A DNA stretch of 34,055 nt from Methylomonas subterranea (GTDB taxonomy: Bacteria > Pseudomonadota > Gammaproteobacteria > Methylococcales > Methylomonadaceae): positions 1-34,055 of the forward strand of contig NZ_JANIBJ010000042.1 in NCBI RefSeq assembly GCF_024505185.1. The letters run 5' to 3'. Of this stretch, positions 7,087 to 15,028 are shown in pieces. Position 1 is the stretch's first letter. The number at the start of each line of letters is the position of its first letter. Made by a program: the position numbers and the translations under genes. The notes under the pieces are model-generated. The model did not search any database, was not told where the DNA came from, and was given only the letters and a program-made list of their open reading frames with translations.

Positions 7087-8817
7087 TTACTTGGATACTA
7101 AATATATATGTCCGTTTTCCAGGTCATCATTGGCGTTATTAGGTGCAACTAGCACGGGCATTAACCAAATCAACTTGCGAAGGGCGCGACCTTCACCATA
7201 CGGTTGGTTTCGCCAATGACCACGCCGCCAATGGCTTGCTGGATGACTTCCTGTTGACGCCCCTATTAACTTGCGTTGTTCATCGATCTTTTTTCCGCAG
7301 ATATGTACTTGCACATATCCCATTGATGTTAATTTCGACTTCGCTCTCGCTGACTCTTTACCATTTCCGGCTTCTGCCTTCGCCTTTAATTTGACAGGTG
7401 TTTCATCGGGCCAGACGGTTTCAATATCGTCTGGGTACGCGGTCACATAGCAAAGCGCATTTACCACTAATTTAAGCGTTTCGTGGTAAATCGGATGGCG
7501 TTTTGTAAGTTGTTCTATCCGTTGCTTGGCCATTGCCGGCGAAACGTCCACAATGTTTAGCGAGTCCGGCATTGACTCGCCCATCTTGCCGAATTCGTCC
7601 GACACCTTTTGTGTAATATCGCCACCGTCGCCGGTGGCTTTCTGAGCAAGCGTTGTTTTGTTATCGTTAAACACTTGATCAATGGCGGTCGCTAAGGTTT
7701 TTTCGCGGAATTCGCCGACAAAATCCTGTGTGTAGTGTGGCTCCGGGATCACAAACCAAAGGCGTGATTTTTGCCTATCTGACGGAATGGCTGTGATTGT
7801 AAAACGTATATCCCCGGCGGTTCCTCTTGTTTCAACGTATGCCCCATCGACAAACCAGCCCTCCTCTAACTCCAAGTGCTTTTGCATGCCAAAGTATAGG
7901 TATTGGGCTGAGAATGGTGTTTTCAACAAGTTAAGCGGGATTTCGTCAACATCCGTTTTTGCCAGCATTTCGATCAATGATGGTGGAAACTTCATAATCT
8001 GGCGGCCCGCTTGGACAAACCGACCGTATGCAGTCGATAACACCTCTAATGACTCTATGACGTGCGTCGGACTGGGTGAATCTAAGGTTAGGCGACGTGG
8101 ATAATTCAGTACCTTGTTATTCGTTTCTTCACAAGCGTGCTGCATCAATTTGTTTAATAGTGGAACGGTTAAAAAGCCGGTATTAGGATCGACTTGCTGG
8201 CGATAGATTTTGCCTATCGGTTCTGCGCATGCGTGGAACGCCTTAAATCTCTCTGGATGTAAAATGTAGAGTGGCGGGTCTGGCTGTTCTTTTGGTTTTG
8301 GTTCGCAAACATATTTAACCTCATCGCCGACTTCATCAAAGAATTCTGCTATTCGAACGTACTCCATTACGGGATCGGACACATCGATGGTTACGGAATC
8401 CCACAATACGCGACCGATTTGTGGGCGCTCGTCGATCCATCCAATACGTGCCGTTACTTCGGAGTGATGATTGATAAACTCCAAAAAATAACCCAGCATC
8501 CGTGCATTTGCATTGCAGAATTCCTTTAACTCCAGATATGAGTCGAATATCGCCTCGGACACTATCATTACCGTATGTTCATTGTCCCAGGTATTCGATG
8601 TTTCGGCTTCTTCCAATTTATCTGGTTGTACCTCGTTATTTTCCAGTACATCCACCCAAGCGCCTATAAGGCGATTAAAAGAATCCGCAAAGTCTTGAAC
8701 CATTCGCGGTTTCGTTTCGATGCTTTTAGTAAATGCTCTTACCTCATCGGAGTAACCATTTTTTATAAGTGATGCAATAAAGTTATCGAATGGTATTTGC
8801 GTTGTTTTTGTTGTCAT
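7087..8817 (-). CDS. large plasmid protein with AcrVA2-like C-terminus
   Basis: This 576-aa soluble protein has no signal peptide or membrane segment. Most of it is unrecognised, but the last ~60 residues contain SHWRRGHWRNQPYGEGR followed by RKLIWLMPVLV. From memory, this RRGHW...G.G...W.P..V pattern is shared with the C-terminus of AcrVA2, an anti-CRISPR that lowers Cas12a production, and with many longer plasmid and phage relatives. The N-terminal ~450 residues may define a different specificity. It sits between a DnaQ-like exonuclease and a thermonuclease at the far end of the transfer block. An anti-defence role is plausible but unproven. Confidence 0.5.
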   Translation of the reverse strand: MTTKTTQIPFDNFIASLIKNGYSDEVRAFTKSIETKPRMVQDFADSFNRLIGAWVDVLENNEVQPDKLEEAETSNTWDNEHTVMIVSEAIFDSYLELKEFCNANARMLGYFLEFINHHSEVTARIGWIDERPQIGRVLWDSVTIDVSDPVMEYVRIAEFFDEVGDEVKYVCEPKPKEQPDPPLYILHPERFKAFHACAEPIGKIYRQQVDPNTGFLTVPLLNKLMQHACEETNNKVLNYPRRLTLDSPSPTHVIESLEVLSTAYGRFVQAGRQIMKFPPSLIEMLAKTDVDEIPLNLLKTPFSAQYLYFGMQKHLELEEGWFVDGAYVETRGTAGDIRFTITAIPSDRQKSRLWFVIPEPHYTQDFVGEFREKTLATAIDQVFNDNKTTLAQKATGDGGDITQKVSDEFGKMGESMPDSLNIVDVSPAMAKQRIEQLTKRHPIYHETLKLVVNALCYVTAYPDDIETVWPDETPVKLKAKAEAGNGKESARAKSKLTSMGYVQVHICGKKIDEQRKLIGASTGSHPASHWRRGHWRNQPYGEGRALRKLIWLMPVLVAPNNANDDLENGHIYLVSK

Positions 8818-8831
8818 GTCTTATTTGTTTT

Positions 8832-9698
8832 TTACGCCTGTGTCGTAGCCTCTAGCTCTTCGAGCTGCCGGCATAGTTCGCTATAACTATTTCCAATTGC
8901 GTTAACCAAATCGACAGTGGCCAATGTATCGGCAATGGCGGTGTGTGCGTTCCCAGTCCATTCGACGCCCGCCTCCAGTGTGGCATTATCCAGGGAAATT
9001 GTACCGTATCTATTAGTGGCTCCAAACGCATCGGTCGCCAGGTACATTGCGCAACGTGTGTCTATTTCGTCCCACCACTCCGTGGACAAATTGAATGCGT
9101 CACAGGTTTGCTGAATGATCCGACTGTCATAGTCGGCATTGAATATCACCACCATTCGGCCCGTGACGACCTGTTTGAACTGATCGATGACATCCGGCCA
9201 GGTTGGTGAATCGGCAAGCATCGCTTCGGTGTAGCCGTGGATATTGATAGCGCCCGGATCAATCGGAACGGTTGGTTTGACGGTCGTATGAAATAACACA
9301 TTGCGGAACTGGTCGGCCGCTGCCACTTCAACGATTTGAGCGGTTGGGCCTAGCCCCGTTGTTTCAAGGTCGATGAAGCACAGGTCTGTACCGAGCCAGG
9401 CCATTGCTTCGGCCCCTGCTCGCGCAAGGCGGCCTCGTTTCTTTGATTTGATCGCTTGAATCGCCCTTGCCTTTAGTTGCTTAGGGGTTGGTTCTTTTTG
9501 AGCGGTTTCCCTGATTGGTACACAGTCCGCCACCCGATAAAGTGGGCTTCGTCCGCCGTAGCCGTTTTTAACGATTTTGACGGGTGCGGCGTCCGGTTTT
9601 GGTTTAAGCCGTAATTCATCAAGAAGCCGACTTTTTGAGTAAATTTTGTCGGCGGCAATCGCGGTGGCTCTAAGCGTTTCTAGGTCGTCGTTTTGCAT
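8832..9698 (-). CDS. DnaQ-like DEDD 3'-5' exonuclease
   Basis: Of 288 residues, the C-terminal ~185 form an epsilon/DnaQ-type exonuclease. Exo I is CFIDLETTGLG, with the two acidic metal ligands. Exo II is VVIFNADYDSRII. Exo III is GNAHTAIADTLATVDL, with the His and Asp of the DEDDh subgroup. The N-terminal ~100 residues are basic and not recognised (KQLKARAIQAIKSKKRGRL). The enzyme should trim single-stranded or mispaired 3' ends. On a plasmid it could process transferred strands or attack RNA/DNA of competitors; neither role is shown by the sequence. It lies 14 bases upstream of the AcrVA2-like gene on the same strand. Confidence 0.85.
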   Translation of the reverse strand: MQNDDLETLRATAIAADKIYSKSRLLDELRLKPKPDAAPVKIVKNGYGGRSPLYRVADCVPIRETAQKEPTPKQLKARAIQAIKSKKRGRLARAGAEAMAWLGTDLCFIDLETTGLGPTAQIVEVAAADQFRNVLFHTTVKPTVPIDPGAINIHGYTEAMLADSPTWPDVIDQFKQVVTGRMVVIFNADYDSRIIQQTCDAFNLSTEWWDEIDTRCAMYLATDAFGATNRYGTISLDNATLEAGVEWTGNAHTAIADTLATVDLVNAIGNSYSELCRQLEELEATTQA

Positions 9699-9726
9699 GT
9701 CGGGGCGACTGTATCGGCAGTAGTCG

Positions 9727-10173
9727 TTAATTGAGTCGTGCCCGGCCGCTCGCCTTGATTTCTTCGATAGTCATTGGTTGGTCGCCTCTAAACCCTCGCC
9801 ATCTATCATCGTCGGTGTCTCGTAACACGACTAGGCATTGATTTTCGTCTTTTAGTCCGTCAGTCGCGTTATCTACCATCCAATCAATGCAATGACGCGT
9901 GTGTTCCTCGATGCCGTCATGATATTCTGACAAATAGTCGCGAATGCCATCCCCTAATAAAATTGAACGACCGGCTACTAACGCCACTAACACCGTATCT
10001 GCGTGAATGATGGCTATTAAAATTGCGTCAGCGTCGGTTTGCCGACCGGCGCTTATTGCTTCTTTTGCATACTCTTGTAGAGGTGGAAGGCTTGCTGACA
10101 ATTCCGCAAAGCTTCCCGCTCCGGCCCCCGTTAATTGCTCCCGAATGGATCGGCGAATCTTTTTTACCTTCAT
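9727..10173 (-). CDS. unrecognised 148-aa protein
   Basis: I do not recognise this protein. It has a very basic start (MKVKKIRRSIREQL), then a mainly helical body with an alanine-rich stretch (DADAILIAIIHADTVLVALVAGRS) and an acidic C-terminal half containing LVVLRDTDDDRWRGFRGDQP. No signal peptide is evident, and the hydrophobic stretch is too broken for a sure membrane helix. It is in the same orientation as its neighbours, between the glycine-zipper lipoprotein and the exonuclease, so it probably belongs to the same transcript. The coding call rests on length, context and absence of a better frame. Confidence 0.6.
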   Translation of the reverse strand: MKVKKIRRSIREQLTGAGAGSFAELSASLPPLQEYAKEAISAGRQTDADAILIAIIHADTVLVALVAGRSILLGDGIRDYLSEYHDGIEEHTRHCIDWMVDNATDGLKDENQCLVVLRDTDDDRWRGFRGDQPMTIEEIKASGRARLN

Positions 10174-10261
10174 GCATTAAATCCTTTGTCGTTCTGATCA
10201 CTAAAAAAGGCTTAGCGTACTATTTTTTCCGTATTCTGTAGCTAAAGCTTGTTCCCCGGCA

Positions 10262-10654
10262 TTAGTTAATGACGTTATGCCCGCGATTCCGCATGCAGTT
10301 TTGATATGCATATTTAAAATTTTGCCCGGTTTCCAGGGCTTGTTTTGTAGCGCCGCCAAGACCACCCACAGCCGCACCAATAGCCGCACCTTTTCCTGCG
10401 TTTCCCATGGCAGCGCCAAGAGCGGCACCACCACCTGCCCCCACTACTCCCCCAACTCCAGCCCCAATTGCGGTCTCTTGTACAGTGTTACCCGAGGCTT
10501 GATACGCAAGGTGTTTGCAGTCTTCAAAGTCTTGATCGAGTCTGTAGGCGTTCATGTCATTACGAACGTCAATGGTTGGCTTATAAACGCTACAGGCTTC
10601 CATGGTTAAAAGAGCGGTTACGATTAAAAGGCGTTTGGCTTTGTCATTTCTCAT
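10262..10654 (-). CDS. glycine-zipper lipoprotein
   Basis: The 130-aa protein begins with a signal peptide ending in a weak lipobox (LTMEAC, Cys21), then a short acidic/aromatic region. Residues ~62-102 are a glycine/alanine zipper (GAGVGGVVGAGGG and GAAIGAAVGGLGG), and the C-terminus ends with NCMRNRGHNVI. Glycine-zipper lipoproteins of this design usually associate with the outer membrane. In conjugative plasmids they may influence envelope permeability, exclusion or pore stability; which applies here is unknown. The 18-bp palindrome at 10686-10703 lies 32 bases upstream of the start, placed to control this gene and those downstream. Confidence 0.75.
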   Translation of the reverse strand: MRNDKAKRLLIVTALLTMEACSVYKPTIDVRNDMNAYRLDQDFEDCKHLAYQASGNTVQETAIGAGVGGVVGAGGGAALGAAMGNAGKGAAIGAAVGGLGGATKQALETGQNFKYAYQNCMRNRGHNVIN

Positions 10655-10685
10655 TTCTTGTTTCCTTGTTGTTTATGGGTTCTGT

Positions 10686-10703
10686 TTTTCGCGGGCGCGA
10701 AAA
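10686..10703 (-). repeat. plasmid-wide 18-bp palindrome, copy 1
   Basis: TTTTCGCGGGCGCGAAAA on the plus strand, between a stop codon at 10712 and the lipoprotein start at 10654. The centre reads CC in the direction of transcription (minus). Confidence 0.85.
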
Positions 10704-10711
10704 TGCCGCGA

Positions 10712-11644
10712 TCAATGTTCGCGCGGGACAATCAATGTCTGTAAGAATGCCCCCAGGTCGAATGCACCGGCTGCCCTTAAGTAGCCGGCGACAGTTCTTG
10801 AGCGGGTTTCGTCTTTCGGTAAGAAGATGGCGCGGCAGTTATCGTATGGCTGCGGTAATTGTCGCCATAGGTAGGTGGCACTAAATGCCTTCATGGCATG
10901 AAGAAATTCATTTTGTTCTTTGGCGCGGTCGTCTATCACTACAATCTCGAAACGCTCCCTTAGCGCCTCTACGCTACGCGGATTGATTGAATAGGATTTG
11001 AGCTTGCCATTCAGGCGTACTTTACGGCCTAATTTGCCGGCGATATAACGCGCGGCTGCGAAGTGATGGGAACCGCCGTGATTGCGTAGGAAGATGCGGT
11101 TATCCCATGAATAGCGGCTAAAGCAATCAGCCGTTGTATCGGTGTGCAGTTCATGACCGATTCGTATTTCGTTATGCGCCAAGGTACTTAAAAGATTTCG
11201 CTCGGTGATTTCTTCGATCAAGCTTGGGTATCTTGTTTGTATGAATTGATCAAGATTGGTGAATTGATTTAGGTTGGATTTTGAACTCGATAGCCCGGCT
11301 ATGTCCTGTATTTCGCATTCCCAGTTTGGTGTCGCCTCATATTGGCCGAAGTGGTCGAATTCAGGCATAACCTGTTCAAAACTGGAGTATGTCCCTTGGC
11401 TATATCGCCAACCGAGCATCACGTTATGTTTTGCATACTTCGTGAAGCTATACCGCATTTCGCCCCATTCATGCCACCTTACAATATCGCCCTCATTGAT
11501 CGTTTTAGGTCGCTCTTCAAGCTTGGGAAGGAAATCGGGGTAACTATCTATCGCGCTAAGTAGTTTGACCGGACTATAGCCGAGGTCTTCCTGTATCAAA
11601 TTCACGCCGGTTTTAAGCCATTTCGTTATGTTGTTAATTGACAT
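10712..11644 (-). CDS. conserved-looking plasmid protein of unknown function
   Basis: This 310-aa protein is soluble, with no signal peptide. Its most distinctive segment is FLRNHGGSHHFAAARYIAGKLGR at ~183-205, rich in His and Gly, which looks like a binding or catalytic loop; aromatic/charged stretches surround it (RWHEWGEMRYSF, LGWRYSQGTYSSF). It may belong to the uncharacterised DUF6685 type, but that is from memory and uncertain. The start is one base into the stop of the virB1-like gene, so it is co-translated with transfer genes. The 18-bp palindrome follows its stop codon. No function is claimed. Confidence 0.7.
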   Translation of the reverse strand: MSINNITKWLKTGVNLIQEDLGYSPVKLLSAIDSYPDFLPKLEERPKTINEGDIVRWHEWGEMRYSFTKYAKHNVMLGWRYSQGTYSSFEQVMPEFDHFGQYEATPNWECEIQDIAGLSSSKSNLNQFTNLDQFIQTRYPSLIEEITERNLLSTLAHNEIRIGHELHTDTTADCFSRYSWDNRIFLRNHGGSHHFAAARYIAGKLGRKVRLNGKLKSYSINPRSVEALRERFEIVVIDDRAKEQNEFLHAMKAFSATYLWRQLPQPYDNCRAIFLPKDETRSRTVAGYLRAAGAFDLGAFLQTLIVPREH

Positions 11645-12231
11645 TAGTTCACCCAGGCGGCATAGATGTAATTGGGATAAGCGTCGCTGCTACGACTGCC
11701 GTTGTACCGTGCTAATGCCCGAGTGATATTGCCGTTTTCCTTGTCCAAATAGCTGCGCAAGATTGCGCACCCGAGCCGGAGGTTTGTTCTCACATTGAAC
11801 AGATCGGCGGACTCTGTACCGACTATATCGGCCCAAAACGGCATCACTTGCATGAAGCCCCGCGCACCGGTCGATGAAATCGCGTATTTGCGGAAATTGC
11901 TTTCCCCGCGAATCACCGAAATGACTAACGACGGTTCCAGGCCTGCCCGTTTTGCCTCGTAATAAATGGTGTGCAACAGCTCCCGGCGTAAGCGCTCATT
12001 GCTCATACGTTGCGCTAAGGGCTTATTTTTTGCCATTTCCTTTATGAGTGCTTGCTCGGTTTGATCAACCCAATGCTGTTCGTCATCGTTGATTGTTCTG
12101 TCATGTTGTACGGTGTCGGCTTTTGTCGAATCTATCGAGGCGACTTGTAAACGTATTACCGCTTCTGAATTCGGTGCCGCTTGCACCGAATGGGCTAAAA
12201 CTAAGGCGATAGCGCCATAAAGCATTTTCAT
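11644..12231 (-). CDS. virB1: VirB1-like lytic transglycosylase
   Basis: This 195-aa protein has a signal peptide (MKMLYGAIALVLAHSVQA) and a C-terminal SLT/goose-lysozyme-like domain. The catalytic glutamate is Glu110 in SVIRGESNFRK, followed by the family motifs SSTGARGFMQVMP and ALARYNGS. It locally opens peptidoglycan so that the secretion channel can be assembled. Here it is placed after virD4 instead of at the front of the virB operon. Its start overlaps the stop of the preceding gene by four bases (ATGA). Confidence 0.9.
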   Translation of the reverse strand: MKMLYGAIALVLAHSVQAAPNSEAVIRLQVASIDSTKADTVQHDRTINDDEQHWVDQTEQALIKEMAKNKPLAQRMSNERLRRELLHTIYYEAKRAGLEPSLVISVIRGESNFRKYAISSTGARGFMQVMPFWADIVGTESADLFNVRTNLRLGCAILRSYLDKENGNITRALARYNGSRSSDAYPNYIYAAWVN

Positions 12232-12770
12232 TGGCGTGGTTCCATGGCTGGGGTAATGGTTATTTCCTGATTGACGATTGTTGTTTCTGGCTGTTCACAC
12301 TGGTTGTGATGATGGATAAGCAATGTTTCGCTAATGATGCGATACCGTTTGGCGTCCTTCGCAATTACAAGGCGATAGCGGTTGTCCCAGTAACAACGTC
12401 CGAGCGCGTACCGATGAGCGTTGATTTCTAAGGCTTCGCCGCTTATCGGTTTAATCTTGATGTCGTGTAGCTGCATCGGTTCTGCCGACGGTTGGCCGTT
12501 GTACCAAGTTTCGCGGAGCAATTGCTTCCATTTGCGCCCGTTCAACTCTAACGTTCGAACTTCCCGATCCAGAGTAACTACGGTGACGTTAATTTCTGCC
12601 TCATCGGCATACAGCGGCAGCAGGTTAATGTTTTTGGTGTTGTTGAGTTCCAGGTAACCCGCCAGGAAGATTCGCGCATCCTCGACCGTTTGTTGATCTA
12701 GGGTTGCCGCATTGGGGGCGTGCCACCAGAGCAACACCCCCACGCATGCCATTTTGGCCCAGGTTTTCAT
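12228..12770 (-). CDS. periplasmic NTF2/SnoaL-like protein
   Basis: The 180-aa protein has a signal peptide ending near residue 22 (CVGVLLWWHAPNAA). The mature part looks like a cone-shaped NTF2/SnoaL fold: an N-terminal helix (VEDARIFLAGYLEL), the short LLPLYADEAEINV segment, then a curved sheet ending with RYRLVIAKDAKRYRIISETL. Such domains are often binding or scaffold units without enzymatic activity. It shares ATGA overlaps with both neighbours, so expression is coupled to the LPD7 protein and the VirB1-like enzyme. A role in T4SS assembly at the periplasm is likely but not shown. Confidence 0.65.
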   Translation of the reverse strand: MKTWAKMACVGVLLWWHAPNAATLDQQTVEDARIFLAGYLELNNTKNINLLPLYADEAEINVTVVTLDREVRTLELNGRKWKQLLRETWYNGQPSAEPMQLHDIKIKPISGEALEINAHRYALGRCYWDNRYRLVIAKDAKRYRIISETLLIHHHNQCEQPETTIVNQEITITPAMEPRQ

Positions 12771-15016
12771 CTAACCATTTCCTGTTGCACAGGTTCTTTT
12801 GTGACCACTGGCGGTTTTTGATCATTCAGTACGTTGTTCGCGTCAATGGTGGCTTGCCGCCCCTGTTCTCGTACTTCCGGCGCAGTGATTTTTTTACCCT
12901 TTTCCAATGCGGAGGCAAGGCCTTCGCGGATTAGGTACACCAGAGCCTCTTTTTCATCTTCCGACTTGATAACGCCGGATTGATGAGCTTGTTCGGCGAT
13001 CTTCTCGCCGAGTTTGGCGGCGGTAATCGCTTCGGCGACTTGCGGCATTTGCCGAATGACATTGCCTTCGATTTCCCGGCCCGTGCGAAGCGCTTGGGCC
13101 TGCTCTTCGAGCGCCGTTTGATAATCTTCGCGTTCGACCCGCCAGGTGTTCTTTTTAACCGGCTTTTTGCCTTCCACCTCGTTACCGTCAGCGTCGCGTT
13201 CCTTTGTACCGATGTTCACCTCTTGCTGGCCGACCGACTCCATGATGATTTTGTCGCCGACTTCCGGCTTTGACTGAGATTCTTTAAAGGCCCGTTTGAA
13301 GTCAGCGCCCCATTTAGTGACTTCCTTCCCATCCACCTCTAATTTGACGAAATAGGATTTGCCTTGATTCGGATCGTGTTTATAGTGATCCGCGCCGTGA
13401 TCCAACAATGTTCCGACAATCATGCCGTCGCGGTCTCTTGATGCCGGCGCGGCGACTTGCTGTTTTGCTTCGAGCGCGGCCTTGGCTTTTTCCAGTTCGG
13501 CCACTTCCAATGGAGTCGGTTGATACCCGACCACTTCCAGGCCTTTGAGCGATGCTTCCCGCCAAGCCTGTTGCTTGAAATTATCGCTGCCGGATATTTT
13601 GATGGTTTGCCAGTTCCGATCTTCGGCGATAGCGATTGCATCCTTAATCACGGTGGCGTTTTCGGTCTCGACTTTCAAATGCTTGCCGCCGTCCTCGAAC
13701 GCCAGAGATTTATCCTGAAAATAGTATTGATTTTTCACGCGCAAATAACGACTTGCCAGCCTTTCCGGTATTGCGTGGTTACCGTCGGTGCCCACTTGTG
13801 CCTGTTCGTTTTCTGCGGCGGTTACCTGAGCCGCTTGTTCGGTCTTGGGTGCGGTTTTCTCTTGAGCCTTATCGTAAAACTCAATGATATTTTCTACTTG
13901 CTTGGGGTCTTTAGTGGCCGGCTTGTTTTCTTGGCTCACGGCCTGTTCGGTTAGAAAAACCGGCGTCTTCATGCCGTCCGGGGCGTTCTTTTGCCATAGT
14001 TTTATGGCTTTGGCTGAATCGTAGACCGCGAAACGTTCCAGATCGTCGGCAATCCGGTTTTCCAATTGCTTCGGCGGTTCTTGTCCTTGGGTCGCTTCGG
14101 TTTTGAGGGTGCGAAGATGTTTGCGAACCGCTTTTTCCAGTGCCTCGTAGTAACCGGCCTGAAATTCTTTATCGATAGGCATTACATCCGGCAGGGTTTT
14201 GAAAAAGCGGGTCTGGCCATCCTCATATTGGCCGTGAATCTCGGTTGAGGCGATGATTCGGCCGCGATTTCCTTCCGCGTGTACCACGCTCGGGCGTGGC
14301 GATTTTTCCGGGTCTGCGGTGTAATAAGCGGCCCCGGCTTTTTGGGCGTCGGTAAACTCGCGCTCACGGTTACCAGTGCGTAGGGTAAACACATGCGCCG
14401 CCTCTTGTGCCTTAGCCTGTTCGCCCGCCTGTTCGTTTGCCGATTGTTCGCGCGGTGTGCCGCGTTCCAGGTGATAGATGCGATCCGCGACTTCTGAAAT
14501 TTTGGGCGGGTTCCTAATGTACCCCGTGAAAGCAGCCTCAAGGCCGGCTTTATAATCCGGGTGTTCTTGGGTATTTTTTACAATGGCGGCCGCCGCGATC
14601 TTTTGTTGTTCCACGTCTTGAATGCGGAGGAATGCCGAGGCGTCTACCAGCGCCAGTTTCCGGTCTATATCGTGGTCGCCTGTCTGGCCTACTTTTGCCC
14701 TTGCTTGTGCGCGGCTCAAAATATCGGCCACGCTTTGTTTGTCAATTTCGGCCTGCATGTCCTCGATCTTTTGGCCGTCGGCGCGTACCCAGTTATCGCC
14801 GGTTTTTGTAATCCGGGATTCCCGGCCATCGGCGCTATAGCCTTTGACTTCGCTAATTCCGAACTCGTCGGCCTTGGCGATCATTTCCGCTGAGGTGTAG
14901 ACGCGATATTGCGCATGACTGTTCGGATCGATTACGCCATAGCGATATTGAGTTTCGGCCAGGTCTGCTTTAACGCGGGTTTCCAATTCATCGCCCGGTT
15001 GTCTTTCTGTTGCCAT
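12767..15016 (-). CDS. LPD7-domain conjugation-associated protein
   Basis: This 749-aa, highly charged protein has no membrane segment. Residues ~416-500 (RYLRVKNQYYFQDKSLAFED and on to GLEVVGYQP) match the LPD7 domain common in conjugative-plasmid polyproteins. Residues ~535-640 (MIVGTLLDHGADHYKHDP, SYFVKLEVDGKEVTKWGADF) resemble a module often found near the C-terminus of plasmid TraC/TraI-like proteins. The N-terminal third is unrecognised and rich in Ala/Gln/Glu helices. LPD-type proteins are thought to enter the recipient with the DNA or to bind nucleic acid during transfer. It lies between virD4 and the envelope genes. No primase or nuclease motif is visible. Confidence 0.7.
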   Translation of the reverse strand: MATERQPGDELETRVKADLAETQYRYGVIDPNSHAQYRVYTSAEMIAKADEFGISEVKGYSADGRESRITKTGDNWVRADGQKIEDMQAEIDKQSVADILSRAQARAKVGQTGDHDIDRKLALVDASAFLRIQDVEQQKIAAAAIVKNTQEHPDYKAGLEAAFTGYIRNPPKISEVADRIYHLERGTPREQSANEQAGEQAKAQEAAHVFTLRTGNREREFTDAQKAGAAYYTADPEKSPRPSVVHAEGNRGRIIASTEIHGQYEDGQTRFFKTLPDVMPIDKEFQAGYYEALEKAVRKHLRTLKTEATQGQEPPKQLENRIADDLERFAVYDSAKAIKLWQKNAPDGMKTPVFLTEQAVSQENKPATKDPKQVENIIEFYDKAQEKTAPKTEQAAQVTAAENEQAQVGTDGNHAIPERLASRYLRVKNQYYFQDKSLAFEDGGKHLKVETENATVIKDAIAIAEDRNWQTIKISGSDNFKQQAWREASLKGLEVVGYQPTPLEVAELEKAKAALEAKQQVAAPASRDRDGMIVGTLLDHGADHYKHDPNQGKSYFVKLEVDGKEVTKWGADFKRAFKESQSKPEVGDKIIMESVGQQEVNIGTKERDADGNEVEGKKPVKKNTWRVEREDYQTALEEQAQALRTGREIEGNVIRQMPQVAEAITAAKLGEKIAEQAHQSGVIKSEDEKEALVYLIREGLASALEKGKKITAPEVREQGRQATIDANNVLNDQKPPVVTKEPVQQEMVR

Positions 15017-15028
15017 CGTGTTCTCCTT

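Noticed and set aside
10686-10703. The 18-bp palindrome as an intrinsic terminator
   Set aside because: Its T tract precedes and its A tract follows the stem on both strands, the reverse of what an intrinsic terminator needs.
13457-13954. 165-codon plus-strand frame inside the LPD7 gene
   Set aside because: It is the antisense shadow of a well-supported gene, hydrophobic because of codon complementarity, with no start signals.
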